Counted from the stretch's first letter, positions 12,060 to 24,081 are shown. The stretch is 64,000 nt of DNA from Desmodus rotundus (GCF_022682495.2 NC_071399.1:3205342-3269341); one strand, 5' to 3'. Translations and numbers: made by a program. The notes: a model not told the origin generated them from the sequence alone.

Positions 12060-12595
12060 TATTATTTAAAAGTCTACCCAGATGCTACCTCTTTGTGACT
12101 CATTTTCAGGTCCAAATAATGCCGTTAGAAGTGAGAACACTCATTTATTTAACAATACGCTTAAAAAAATTTGTCACAGAAAGACCAAAAGATTAACAAA
12201 AAAGTTACAAAGGTGAAAATATACTTATAAAAAAACATAATTAACAGACACAGAGAAAATGCACAGGCAAAACACAGAGAAAAATCCAGGAAATATCAGG
12301 AAAGACAAGAGATGCACATAAAGAAAGGGCAGGAAATTGGAAGAGGGCAAGAGGAATAATTGGAGATAATACACAAGGACGATGAGTATATGGCTGATAG
12401 CATAAAGAGACAAAGACCGGAAAGGAGAGAGAAGGAGAGGTTGGAGAACAACAGAAATGTACACAAGTACTCAACTAACACAGGGACACTCATGTGACTC
12501 CTATGAGGAAACATTGTGATCACTTAGATTCCTGATGTTTTACACACTGAGAAACATAATTCCTTCATAAAACTGGAACACCTTATGAAGTATTT

Positions 12596-12800
12596 TTAAA
12601 AGATTTTATTAATTTACTTTTAGAGATAGGGGAAGGGAGGGAGAAAGACAGGGAGAGACACATCGATCAGTTGCCTCTTATACATGCCCCGACTGGGACA
12701 GAACCTGCACCCCAGGCATGTGCCCTGACTGAGAATCAATCTGGAAACCTTTGGCTTTGCAGGATGATTGCCAATCAACCAAGCCATGCCGGCCAGGGCA
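12596..12800 (-). mobile_element. VES-type tRNA-derived bat SINE
   Basis: Read on the - strand, it starts TGCCCTGGCCGGCATGGCTT (a tRNA-like head with box A/B-type sequence). It passes through the CATGCCTGGGGTGCAGGTTC part and the CTCTCCCTGTCTTTCTCCCT pyrimidine stretch. It ends in the AAAATCTTTTAAAA tail. This family is characteristic of bats. No clean target duplication could be read. Confidence 0.85.
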
Positions 12801-13129
12801 CGATATTTATGAACTTTTTGTTTATTTTTTAATTCTCAGTGTGGATGTTTTCCACAATACTTTGATACAGTCTTGACTAGGTTTAGGGCAAAACTGACCT
12901 TCAAACAGAGGAGTTAGGCCATAGGTAAGGAACTAAGTGCATGCATAGTGAGAGAGCTCCTTCGGCCTCTCCACTCTCTGGGGGCGCTGGGGACTGTTCA
13001 TGCATCAACACCTTCTTCAGTAAGCTTTGGGGTTGGGGTATTTCAAAAATCTTGTCTATTTTAAATAAGGCATATTCATTGTCATGAAATATTTAGGAAT
13101 GCTATTGTGGTTATGCTTTATCATTTTAA

Positions 13130-14120
13130 AATAAAAGTGCTGTGACCACAAGGGAAAGATCTGTAATGATTACACCGCAGAACAGGATGTCAATGCCTAC
13201 CATCTGCTAAAGGACATCGAACTGTGAAAGACAACAGCAAGATAATAAGCAAGGAATAATGGATCTACAGAATCATCAGAGAATTAACAAAGTAGCAACA
13301 ATTATTTTTAACATAAATGGATTAAATTCTGCAATCAAAATATACAGAATGGCTGAATTAATTTAAAAAACAGGACCCAAAAATATGCTGCTGACAAAAA
13401 ATTCACTTCAGATTTAAAGCCACGCATAGACTTTGTAGTCAAGGGACATGAAAAGATACTTCAAGCAAATGGTAACCAAAATAAACAAGGTAGCTAGCTA
13501 TTCTTTCTATCAGACTAAATAGACTTGAAACTAAAAGTGGTAAAAAGAAATAAATTCATCATGTAATCATAAAGGGGGTCAATCTATCAGGGAGATATAA
13601 AAATTGTAAATATTTAAGTGCCCAACGTCAGAGCACATACATATATGTATAAAGCAAAACCTAGTAGCACTAAGGGCAATAATAAACAACAATACAATAG
13701 TAGCCTGGCTTTTTAATGCTTCGCTCTTAACAACAGACCGATCGTCCAAGACAGAAACAGCAGATGTGAATAATGCTGCAACCAAATGAACCTCACAGAC
13801 ATTTCTAGAACATTCTTTCTGACAACAGCAGAACACATTCTTCTCAAGTACCCATGGAACATTTTCCAGTATAGGCCACATTTTAGGCTACAGAAAAAAA
13901 GTATTAGCAAATGTGAGAAAATTGCAACCACATCAAGTATTTTCTTCAACCACAAGGGTATGAAACTAGAAATCAATAACATGAAAAACTGGAAAACTTC
14001 TATGTAACAGCCAATGGATCAAGAAGAAATTAGTTAACAACCATCAAAATGATGAAAAGTCATCAAAATAGAAGACATAAAAGCATATAAATATTTTCCA
14101 AAAAAGTCTGATATCACATA
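13130..14120 (+). mobile_element. LINE-1 ORF2 endonuclease-region fragment
   Basis: The sequence follows the 5' part of L1 ORF2. Landmarks are GGTCAATCTATCAGGGAGAT, TATAAAGCAAAACCTAGTAG, CCCATGGAACATTTTCCAG and GGTATGAAACTAGAAATCAA. Frames are broken by stops. It is an old inactive piece between DEFB109 and DEFB130. Confidence 0.8.
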
Positions 14121-14940
14121 TGAAAGTTTATAAATGAAAAAAATGAATTTATATACATGTGTGCCATTAAGCCATTGAAGGGTAGAGAAAATAGCATTAA
14201 TGACTTGGTTTTAAGTTGATCAATTCTTGGTCAAAGGCATTTCTTTAGCTTTCAATACTTTGTTTTTATATGTTGCAGTATGTTGGGAGGATAGGGAGTC
14301 TCTTCAAGTTGTAGACACAGGGTCTTTTAAAAATATTCTATTTTTCAATACGGTTGACTAGCCATACAGTCTTTGGACAACAGATGGCTGCAGAGGAAAG
14401 TGCTCTTTGTCGCCGATATTCTAACTCTCCTCATCTCCCCATTCTTGTCGTGTGGGATGGTCACACAAAGGAGGGATACAGAGAAGACAATGTTAGCTTT
14501 CATGTGAACTCAGTGTGTCTACCTTTCAGATGCTATTAAGAACATTGTACCTATGTGACACGAGCCTCTCTTTGAAGGAGTAATTTGAAAATAAAACTTC
14601 ATTTTAAAAAATGGCCCCTGGGCAATTCTCTTACCCCTGTTGGGGAAGGGAGTGTGCTGTGCAGGAGTTCCCTTTTGAGTCAAAGGACTTTTGGTAACAA
14701 GAACTTCGACCCCACTTCCTGGCCCCCTTCAAAAGGTGACTGGCCCAAGCCACTGGCCTCTGAGGAATTTGAGAGGCCATAGAAGAAGGGAAGGGCTGGC
14801 CATCAGGTTTCCTGTAATTAGGTTAATTTGTCACCAAATGTAGAGACTCCATGGTCTGGAGATATTCCAACGGAAGCTGTTTTGTTTTCTTACTTGTTAA
14901 GCTTCACTGACCAAAAAGAACCCCAGTTCCCAGGAAATGA

Positions 14941-14948
14941 ATAAAAGG
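14941..14948 (+). promoter_or_regulatory. DEFB130: DEFB130 TATA-like box
   Basis: ATAAAAGG lies 59 bases before the DEFB130 ATG. The preceding bases (14911-14940) align with those before the DEFB109 TATA box, including a CCCAGG core. Confidence 0.65.
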
Positions 14949-14999
14949 CCCTGAGTTCCACTATCCCTGGTCACTTACCTCTCTTCTGGGCAATCAACC

Positions 15000-15057
15000 A
15001 TGAGACTCCACTCCCTGATTCCTGTGTTCCTCTTGTTTGTGGCTATAATGCCAAAAG
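15000..15057 (+). CDS. DEFB130: DEFB130 exon 1 (signal peptide)
   Basis: The ATG is in the context AACCATGAGA, the same as DEFB109. Nineteen codons encode a hydrophobic leader, then a single G precedes the GTAAGA donor (phase 1). Confidence 0.93.
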
Positions 15058-18000
15058 GTAAGATGGTAATTCTGGAGCTAGGCTTCTTAGGAGACCTACG
15101 CATATGCTCGATTCTACTATGGTCATCGGAGCTCAGACCCTAATGCACAGCCTTTAGGAATTCAGAATTCCAACATGCTTGTCTCCTTTGGGACTTAGGA
15201 TTACAACACTGCAAAGCAGGATGAAGATTTCCATCCACAGAAAATGAGATCCGAGAGCTCCGTGATTAGAAAATGCAGCCCAAGTACAGGGAGAGGTAAT
15301 GGAGCTTTGACATGTGACTTAAGAATCAGTATACAAATCAAGCAGCTGTTACCAGGGTCCCCATCTCTCAAAGGGAGAGTAAAAAAAGCAGCCTTTGGTT
15401 TGGGCTTGGTTAGTGAGTGGGAGACACCGAGGCTATTGATGAAGAATATTTGTGAAGAGTAGACGTTAGGTGCATAAGGCAGAGGTCAACAAAAAGAGGA
15501 TTGTGTTGTGTTAAAAAAAAAACCAACAATACAGAGTAGGGGAATTTGAAAAAGCATCCACAGAGGGATACATTTTCTTCCATCACCAAAATTTTAAGCA
15601 AAAGACAAAATATGAAAGAAGCATTTTAAGAATCCTAGTTATATCCTGAGGACCCTTGATTCAGAAGTTTGAATATTAACATGTAAAATTGGAAAACAAA
15701 GGGAATGTGGTCACCTTCAGGCTGGTTCATCCAGATTCTTGTAAGAACTGATGAAGTTTTTTTCTCCACTGGGATGTTCAGATCCCTCGAAATAATGTCT
15801 ATAGCCACTGAACACAAATATAGCCTGGATAACGCTCTCTTCCTTGGTTCATCTCTAAGATTCCTGCAATCAAAGATGCTCATTTGTTTAATCTTTGTCT
15901 AATCTATGGATATCTTGGGATTTACCAGAATTACAATTTTCTCCTCCTGAAGGAGTTGATGTAATTCTCGTTTGGTTCTCAATTCTGCCAGAAGAAGACC
16001 AAGTTGTGGGAAGACACACTTATAGGGACTTTACCAAATGTAAAGTTATATGATGTTGATGCCTTAAAATTAGAGAACGCTTTCATGGCTAACCCTTTAA
16101 TTTTGCAGATAAGAGAATTCTTGTCCACATACAGAGTATGATTTTGTTTGGGTCACAGAGGTAGCAGCCACAGTGCAGACAGGACCAAGGATCTTCCATC
16201 TGGGCCAGCGTTTTCATTGATCCACAGGTGTGGGTGCACCCATAAAGTGGTAACCTTGACTTCCGTCAGGCCTTGACCTCAGTCTCCTAGCTGGATATTG
16301 AGGAACCTAAGGGGACTTTCAAGTTTCCTCTTTTGAAAGACACAATATCTTTGACACATCTCACTTTACTTTCCTCCAAATTCCTCTCCTTTGGGGTTTA
16401 AGGTGGGCAAGTTGAATCAGCCTAATGTTCTGACATTATTATTGGACTGTTTATGCCACTCTTTAAATTTTCCTGATTTGTGGCCCTTAAAATCAGATAA
16501 GTTGAGACCAATTTTCAGATGACAGCCCTTGCCCCAGGATAGTTAGGTCAGAGTGACCGATGAGCGAATGTGTTTGTTCCTGCTGGCACTCCACTATCTA
16601 AGCTAAATTCAGCTCAACACTCAAAGTCATAGCCCACGTTGTGAGTCTGGCCTTTTTTTTTTAAGGTTAAGGAGGGTTAGATCTCCTGGAAGAAGTCAAG
16701 GTCTACCCAAAACCCACCATTACAGCAGGAAAAGGATACGACACTGGTTCAGTGATAGGGAGGGAAGACAACTGAGACAAATAGGTTATTCTAGAGCAAA
16801 GGCCAGAAATAATGAATGGAGAGATAGGATTCTGGCAAGTGTAGGCCTAAGATTTAAGAAGCTAATACGGTCATGACAAGACTTGATACCCACAAACAGA
16901 ATAATCCATCCAGGAGCAGGGACCAGATAGTCAAAACGAGGCTCAAGCCAAGAGGCTTTAAAAGAATAAGAGAGAAAATGTGTGTGGGGTCAAAGAGTAC
17001 TTAACGGCATTCACTGGTAACAAATGTTTATCGAACCCCTGTTATGTGACAGAGACTGTGCTAGATACCCAGGACACAATGGAAAACAAAAGGAGGGGAC
17101 TTTGCACGATATAGGATACAGATGTTAGTCAAAGTATCACACTGACTAATATATGATTATAGATTTGAATGGGTCCAATGAAGAGGAACAGAGCATCACA
17201 CGTGGCCACCACCTGTGTGCGAGGCCAGAGTAGACTTCCTGGAGGCATGCGTTCTGAGCAGAAAACGTAGCGAGGGGTGTTCATGAACCCCTTGCAAGGA
17301 GGCAGCTGAGCGCTGGTCCTGGTGCAGAAGGAGGCAGTGTGCACGGCGAACACAAGAGGGCGTCTGTGTGAGGACCAGTTTACTTGGGGACAAGTGCCGA
17401 GCCTTTTAGGAAAAGATGCCCAAGTTAAAGTTCCTCTGCACCAATGCTAAGTGGGGGTGGCATTTTAAGGACAAGGAGGGCCAGGCAATGAGACGCTCTG
17501 TGCATGGGTACAGTCTTGAGTAGAAGAGATCACCCAGGGGTCTTGGTTTACACACTTAAGGAAGGAGGGGTGACGGATTCTAGGCAGCCCCTCAGCCTGA
17601 CAGGTGTCCTTGGTGGGCCTTTCCCTTTGTTTTGCCCCCGTCACTATTCTCTGCTCAGTCTCTCCCTGACTCCACCACAGAAGGAGTCGCAGGGTTACAA
17701 TAGCCTCCTTCTTTTCACATCTTGAGATAACCATCTTTTGAGGTCACCACGAGGAATTCAGCCTGAGAAGCCACCAGCAACTGTGGGAAAATAAAGGGTA
17801 TAAACTGCAGTCATGAGGAATTGGGAAATCAAAATCCCTACCTTCCCCATCTAGTCATTCCCTCGATCTAAAGACAAACCAAACCTGCTCTGACTGCGTG
17901 TGGATTCTCTAAGTCATGGCCGTGTGTGGACTTGACAATGTGGACCATCCGACCCCTGTTCTCCTTTGTGCCTCCACCTTTCATTGGAGGAAGCCCCTTA

Positions 18001-18686
18001 TCTTTTCTTCCAAAGGAAGTTCCTACCTAGGCACCAAGATCAGACTCTGTGGGAATAGGACCCTCAAGTTTAAGACAGAACCTGCAAAGGCAGGAAGGGG
18101 AGTGTGTCACTGGAGGTACTCGGAATTCACAGGCAGAAACTGTCTGGGCCCAAGGTGACAGATGTGAGCCTGCGGGGCAGGGTGCACAATGAACCCTGGG
18201 AATCAGGTGGGGGCCCGATGCTCAGTGAACTAGGCCAGTCACAGAAGACAAATACTCAGGATTCCACCTGTATGAGATATCTAAAGTAGTCAGACTCATA
18301 GAAACATGGAGGAAAATGGTGTTTAGTCCCAAAGTCCTAGCCCTTCACCCAAAGGCATGTCTTTTATCTAAGTGTCTGACCTTTTCCTGTAGGTACAAGC
18401 ACCTCCTCTATCACAAAGCCATCTTTCTGTAGGTATATTGCTTTATGTATATCACCAAAACCTGACAGTGACTTATCGGTGTCGTCAAATCTCTTTCTGC
18501 GCAGCAAGAAGTGGCATTATCCCGGGGCTCAAACAGTGTGTCCTTTTGAAAGGCGTGTGCAAGGATGGAGGCTGCACCTCCACAGACAGCACCATCGGGG
18601 TGTGCAACGATGAGAAGAAGTGCTGTCGGCGGTGGTGGGTGCTGTGGCCCTACCCGACGCCAGCTCCCAGGTCAAAATCTCCTTAG
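15000..18686 (+). CDS. DEFB130: Beta-defensin 130 (DEFB130), complete two-exon gene
   Basis: Joined exons 15000-15057 and 18505-18686 encode 79 residues, the same length I recall for human DEFB130. Exon 1 encodes the leader MRLHSLIPVFLLFVAIMPK. Exon 2 reads RSGIIPGLKQC, then the core C-x6-C-x4-C-x9-C-x5-CC. The tail is RRWWVLWPYPTPAPRSKSP. The TSTDSTIGVCNDEKKCCRRW stretch corresponds closely to human DEFB130. Splice junctions are AAAAG|GTAAGA and CTGCGCAG|CAAGAAGTGG. The product should be a secreted three-disulfide peptide. The exon 2 sequence is much richer in G/C at third positions than DEFB109 exon 2. The open frame continues upstream of 18505 by chance, but the acceptor and the DEFB109 parallel fix the true exon start. 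Confidence 0.94.
15058..18504 (+). other. DEFB130: DEFB130 intron 1
   Basis: This phase-1 intron of 3.4 kb is mostly sequence I cannot assign. A forward L1 3' UTR fragment is visible at about 18205-18320 (GGCCAGTCACAGAAGACAAA, then CCACCTGTATGAGATATC). No extra exon with cysteine spacing was seen. Confidence 0.75.
18205..18320 (+). mobile_element. LINE-1 3' UTR fragment
   Basis: A short match to the old L1 3' UTR phrase: AGTGAACTAGGCCAGTCACA, GACAAATACT, CCACCTGTATGAGATATC, AGTAGTCAGACTCATAGAAAC. It lies 185 bases before the DEFB130 exon 2 acceptor. Confidence 0.65.
18505..18686 (+). CDS. DEFB130: DEFB130 exon 2 (mature defensin domain)
   Basis: The acceptor TTTCTGCGCAG ends at 18504. Two bases complete the split Ala codon, and 59 codons follow to TAG at 18684-18686. 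Six cysteines and the WWVLWPYPTP tail are intact. Confidence 0.94.
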
Positions 18687-18963
18687 AAGGAAGCAAACTG
18701 CAGGACCTCCGAACTCCAGGATGCATGCATACACTGTGCTGGTCCCCGGGGGACCCAAGTCACTTTTCCTCCCTCAGTGGGAAGTCACTGTCCCGATTCC
18801 ACATGCACTGACCCCCGAGGAATGCCTTCGTGGTGAACACGCACAGCCCCTGAGCCCTACAAGCCTCAACGACCTAACAGAGGGAGCTCATACCCTGAAG
18901 ATATTTACACAAAGCACAACTTCCTTGAAAGAGGATAGAAGTAAAATGTTTAATATGTAAAAT

Positions 18964-18969
18964 AATAAA
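18964..18969 (+). terminator. DEFB130: DEFB130 polyadenylation signal
   Basis: AATAAA lies 278 bases after the DEFB130 stop. It is the first canonical hexamer on the + strand after the gene. Confidence 0.6.
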
Positions 18970-19489
18970 GGTGAAATAGCAGTAGGCAATGTTGGATTGT
19001 CTGAAGCGGAGTATCAACCTTCTTTCTCACCTGATTCCGAGCATACACCTTTTCATTACAATCTGGGAGATGTGGGTGGATGACGGTTAATCACATGGTC
19101 TGGATAACAGCAAACCTGAGCTTGAGGCACGTGCCCGGCCAGCCCCCCCACACTGACCTGCAGCTGGCAGCCCTCTCCTGTTGCTATTATTAACGTGGGT
19201 GGCAGTGGGCCCCCATTTCCCGAGGACACAAGCCGCCTGCATATCCAGAGTATCTGTCACACAGTCTCACACACACTGCTGTTGACGAGCACAGGTTCTT
19301 GAGTCGGTCCTACTTCAGTTAAAATTGTCATTCTTTTGCTTACCATCACATGACTTTGAATTACTTATTTAACCTCCATCTGCCTGAAAATTTCCCTTCA
19401 GGAAATGAGTGAAATAAATGAACTTTAAGGGTAGGGACAGTCATTCCAGTTTCCCCGAGCCTTTCTATGACTCTTCATTGCTAGTTAGT

Positions 19490-19653
19490 GTTGCCAGAGA
19501 AAACACAGGAGGCTCAGTTAAACATAAAGTTCAGACAAACCACGAATGCTTTCAGTATCAAAGTGTAGACTACTTGGCACATAGTTACACTAGAAATTAT
19601 TCAGTACACCTGAAATCAAACTTAAGTGAGTTTTATTTGCTAAAGCTGGCAAC
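19490..19653. mobile_element. Palindromic DNA-transposon relic (MITE-like)
   Basis: The element starts GTTGCCAG and ends CTGGCAAC, exact inverted ends. Inner parts are also inversely related: CTCAGTTAAACATAAAGTTC on the left pairs loosely with the reverse of the CTGAAATCAAACTTAAGTGAG stretch on the right. The layout resembles an old non-autonomous mammalian DNA element. I do not name the family. Confidence 0.6.
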
Positions 19654-20697
19654 CCTATTTCACATCCACACACGCAGGAAACTCCAGGAGCTCTCTCTGT
19701 GCTCAGCAGAACGCTTCCTGCCAAGCTCGCTGAAACGCCGAAACCCCTCCTAATCAGCCACTCTCCCTCTGTCTGGGGTCGGACTTATCGTGCATTGCTA
19801 GTCTTTCTCTATGATGAGGCTGCCCGGTTCTGGGCGCTAGCCGTGGGTAACTGTCGGTAATTGCCAAGCGCGGGCCAGAGGACTTTTGCAGAATGTGACG
19901 GTCCTGTAATCACCGCGAACCTGCTGTGCACCGTCTGCCTTGGGTTTTGCCTGTCTTCATTTCTCCTCTGCCGAAGTGCAGTGGCAAGCACGCACCACCT
20001 AGAGAGCAATACTCAGGCTCGGACCCTGGGTGTCAACGTGCTCCCCGTGCTCCTTTTAGATGATCTCACTCCGCAGCAGCTGTGGATTCTGCTGTGCTGA
20101 GCTGTTGAGTTGATTGTGCAGAAATGCTGTTAAATTGGAACAAATCAGCATGCCTTCTCCCACAGCATGTCCCTCTGGCTGTTAAATTCCATTTGTCAAA
20201 ATCATGACTTACGCACACTGTAAATTTCATAGTCTAATACTTTCCCCAAGGAATGTGAGTTCCTTTCAGTGGGTTCTTACATCGTCCATGAATGGGTTAA
20301 GACGCAACATCTGTTTCTGTAAGTCAGAAAGTGCACTGTGGTACACGCCTACTTCTTACCAATCGCCAAGCTTCTGTTCGGCAGTATAGTGGCTATTGAT
20401 TGGAGTAATTTGGTCCTCATCCAGCAGGATATGTGAGGAAGGTGGGATATTAACTCTAGACAAGACTTATTCAAGTGTAATTGTAAATTGATATTAAAGT
20501 TACATCTTCCATTAATATCATTGGAGTCTATTCCAAGAATTGTGTTTTTTTTTAAAGATTTAAATGTTTTTTTAAGATTCTAAATGTAGATTCTTCAGGT
20601 AGCCTTGTCATTTGTGATGAAGTTGCTCTTTGAAAATGCATGTCCCAAGCACGAATGATGTCCATTTCTATTTGTTGACTTTTTGAATGATGCCAGT

Positions 20698-20698
<1 letters not shown>

Positions 20699-20740
<42 letters not shown>
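20699..20740 (+). repeat. (GT)21 microsatellite
   Basis: An uninterrupted GT dinucleotide tract of 21 units. Confidence 0.97.
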
Positions 20741-20742
<2 letters not shown>

Positions 20743-21941
20743 AGAGTCTTAGGAGAGATTCCTAACAAAACTGGACAAAATTTTCACTCAACACAATTAA
20801 AATTTTTCACTATACTGCCTATGTAAGAAGTACCACTATGCAGTGTAATTATAATTCTTATCATCTTTTCCTTTGCAACAATACTCAGGTAAATGGTGGC
20901 AGTTCTGAGATTATGGTAAACGATATACCTTTTGAAAAGACAGAACCTTCTAAATGTCCTTTTATAGGCGAGGAAACCAAGACCCTCAGGAGATAATGGT
21001 ATTGCCTCAGGATACATGGTGGATGGCCAGGATTTAAGGTGGATGATGAAATACAGAATAAGGTAGGAACGATCGCAGGGTGCACAGCGAGGCAGAATCG
21101 TAAAGGGTGCATTGCGGGTGCAAACCGAAGTTGCATCACTATCTTGTCTGACGTGGCTCACAATTAACCGTATGCTCACTACAAGCCTGGTGACAAAGGA
21201 AAATGTCTCCATTTGTGTACTTTAAAAAATCAGTTGACTCAGTTGTTCATGAGAAGCAACTGTTGGTCCTGAGAGTGGACGTGAATTCCTGCTTGGGTTC
21301 TTTGTAAAGAGAACACCACGTACTGTATAAGCAAGAACCAGGCCCGAGACCCATCTACTGATTTTACCAGACTCCGTAGAGATGCTGGTTTCCAATGGTT
21401 CCCCACTCCATTTCCTGTTCCTTCCACCTGCATCCAGGATGACAGATGTTTTTTTCTATGAACACAAAGTCCCTCTGATCATAACTCAAGATAACATTAT
21501 GTGTAAAAAATTTTAAACATTCATCTGGATGAAAGCTCCAGAAGTATGTAATGTAATATAATATAGATAGAGGTCTATCATTTCTGATGAACGAATTGCA
21601 GAATATTGGCCTGGCGTTAGTATAGCTTGGGAAGTCTTTACTGGGATGACAGTTTCAGGGTTTTTTTTTTTTCTTGGATACATTTGAAAAGCCACTGCAG
21701 CTGGGCAAATACACTCATTAGGTTTGGTAAGCAATACATTTGTAGAGAAAGGTGAGGCTGGATGGGTAGTGGTGTGGGACCCCTGGGACCCAACTTTCTT
21801 TGGCTTCCTCAATGCTGCCTGGACAAGTGTCCTGCTACTCCCCACCAACAGCCAGATTAAATGACACCACAGACCCAGGCTTGAGTGATTACAGTCGGAA
21901 GACACTCCATCCACAAATTTAAACGTGCTATTTATTTTCAT
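20741..21941. other. Intergenic DNA upstream of the HAL1-type element
   Basis: No gene was recognised. Open frames on the - strand at 20784-21212 and 21513-21944 have no recognisable domain, splice sites or codon bias. Confidence 0.4.
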
Positions 21942-21958
21942 CATAACCAGGTGATTTT
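21942..21958 (+). repeat. HAL1-type target-site duplication, left copy
   Basis: CATAACCAGGTGATTTT, identical to 23777-23793 on the other side of the element. Confidence 0.88.
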
Positions 21959-23776
21959 ATTTTATTATTTTTTAAAATATATTTTATTGATTATGGTATT
22001 ACAGTTGTCCCATTCTCCCCCCTCCCTTTATTCCCCTCTGCCCTGCACACTCCCTCCCACCCACATTCCCCCCCTTTAGTTCATGTCCATGGGTCATACA
22101 TATAAGTTCTTTGGCTTCTACATTTCCTATGCTATTCTTACCCTCCCCCTGTCTATTTTCTACCTACCATTCATGCTACTTATTCTCTGTACCTTTTCCC
22201 CATTCTGCCCCATCCCCTTCCATGCTGATGACCCTCCATGTGATCTCCATTTCTGTGGTTCTTTTCCTGTTCTAGTTGTTTGCTTATTTTACTTTTGTTT
22301 TTGTTTTAGGTGTGGTTGTTAATAACTGTGAGTTTGCTGTCATTTTACTGTTCATATTTTTTATATTTTCTTAGATAAATCCCTTTAACATTTCATATAA
22401 TAAGGGCTTGGTAATGATGAACTCCTTTAACTTGACTTCATCTGGGAAGCACTTTATCTGTCCTTCCATTCTAAATGATAGCTTTGCTGGATATAGTAAT
22501 CTTGGATGTAGGTCCTTGCCTTTCATGACTTGGAATACTTCTTTCCAGCCCCTTCTTGTCTGTAAGGTGTCTTTTGAGAAATCAGCTGTAGTCTTATGGG
22601 AAGTCCTTTGTAGGTAACTGTGTCCTTTTCTCTTGCTGCTTTTAAGATTCTCTCATCTTTAATCTTGCAAAATGTAATTATGATGTACGTTGGTGTGTTC
22701 CTCCTTGGGTCCAGCTTCTTTGGGACTCTCTGAGCTTCCTGGTCTTCCTGGAAGTCTACTTCCTTTGCCAGATTGAGGAAGTTCTCCTTCATTATGTTTT
22801 CAAAGAAGTGTTCAATTTTTTGCTCTTCCTCTTCTCCTTCTGGCACCCCTATAATTCAGATGTTGGAATGTTTAAAGATGTCCTGGAGGTTTGTAAGCCT
22901 CTCCTCATTTTTCTGAATTCTTGTTTCTTCATTCTTTCCTGGTTGGATGTTTCTTTCTTCTTCTGGTCCACACCATTGATTTGAGTTCCAGTTTCCTTCC
23001 CATCACTGTTGGTTCCCTGTATGTTTTCCTTTATTTCACTTTTTCCTCTAATTTGCAACCAAATTCAACCAATTCTGTGAGCATCTTGATTACCAGTGTT
23101 TTGAACTCTGCATCTGATAGGTTGGCTATCTCTTCATTGCTTAGTTGTATTTTTTCTGGAGCTTTGATCTGTTCTTTCATTTGGGCCATTTTTTTTTTTT
23201 TGTCTTGGCACACCTGTTACATAAAGGGGCAGAGCCCTAGGTTTTCGCCAGGGCGGGGCAACCCACGTCGCTGCGCTGTGACACTGTATGTGGGGGAGGG
23301 GTCCAAGAGGGAACAGCAAGGCTTGCTCCGCTCTCTGCCAGATTTCAGTCACTTCCCCCACTGCCCACAAGCAAATTGGGCCCTTCTGCTGCTGCTTCCT
23401 GGGTGGGTGGGCTTGTGTGCGTTCTAGGACCCTGTGGGTCTCTCCAAATGAACTCTCCTCTGAGGCTTGGAGTTTCTCCTGCTGCCGCCTCAACCCCCAC
23501 TGGTGTTTTCAATCAGAGTTTTGAGGCTTTATTTCCCCGCATTGGGTCCTCCAGCCACCAGGTGGTGAGTCCTCTCCACCCAGCTCCCATCTCCACCCCT
23601 CCTGCCGGTCTGGATGAATGTTTCTTCTTTAACTCCTGGGTTGTTGGACTTCCATACAGTTCGATTTTCTGGCAGTTCTGGTTGTTTTTTGTTTTTAAAT
23701 TGTTGTTGTCCTCCTTTTGGTTGTGCGAGGGGGCACAGTGTGTCTACCTATGCCTCCGTCTTGATCCAGGTGAATC
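21959..23776 (-). mobile_element. Full-length ORF1-only LINE (HAL1-type) with 17-bp target duplication
   Basis: On the - strand the element begins at 23776 with a LINE-1 5' UTR (GATCAAGACGGAGGCATAGG, then a GC-rich leader to about 23214). ORF1 follows in broken frames: MAQMKEQIKAPEKIQ and LTELVEFGCKLEEKVK at the N-terminal coiled-coil side, then RVPKKLDPRRNTPTYIIITF and KAAREKDTVTYKGLPIRLQL in the RRM/C-terminal part. After the ORF1 end (about 22375) there are only about 410 bases of 3' UTR and an A-rich tail (read as T-rich at 21959-21995), so ORF2 is absent. Direct repeats CATAACCAGGTGATTTT flank it at 21942-21958 and 23777-23793. ORF1 has frameshifts, so this copy is dead. Confidence 0.85.
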
Positions 23777-23793
23777 CATAACCAGGTGATTTT
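23777..23793 (+). repeat. HAL1-type target-site duplication, right copy
   Basis: CATAACCAGGTGATTTT, identical to 21942-21958. It sits at the 5' end of the inserted element. Confidence 0.88.
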
Positions 23794-23880
23794 TGTATAC
23801 AAAAAGTAAATGTTTTAAAGAAACTTGCAGGGTCAATTTACTAGTTGAAATAAAAAGCCAGTGTCTCATATAACCTAGGG

Positions 23881-24081
23881 AGGGGTGTCAAACTCATGTC
23901 CACCGGGGGCTACATTAGCCTCTCGGTTGCGTTCAAAGGGCCGAAATAATTTTGGGACTGTATAAACGTGAGTGCTAAAAATCAGCTCCTTTACTGTTAA
24001 GGAGTTGAGATTACATTCAGCCCTTTGAAGGCAACCGTGAGGCTGATGTGGCCCACGGTGAAAATGAGTTTGATATCCCTG
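23881..24081. mobile_element. 201-bp hAT MITE with 8-bp target duplication
   Basis: The element begins AGGGGTGTCAAACTCAT and ends ATGAGTTTGATATCCCTG, inverted ends. It is nearly palindromic inside, with GGGCCGAAATAATTTTGGGAC on the left and the CATTCAGCCCTTTGAAGGC counterpart on the right. ACCTAGGG is repeated exactly at 23873-23880 and 24082-24089, the 8-bp duplication expected of hAT transposases. It is non-coding and needed a transposase in trans. Confidence 0.85.

Noticed and set aside
12975..13000. CTCF-like GGGGGCGCTGG sequence
   Set aside because: Only the right half of the motif fits; the CCASYAG half is missing.
23134..23789. Open frames of 119-137 codons on both strands
   Set aside because: They lie in the GC-rich 5' UTR of the HAL1-type element and are not genes.
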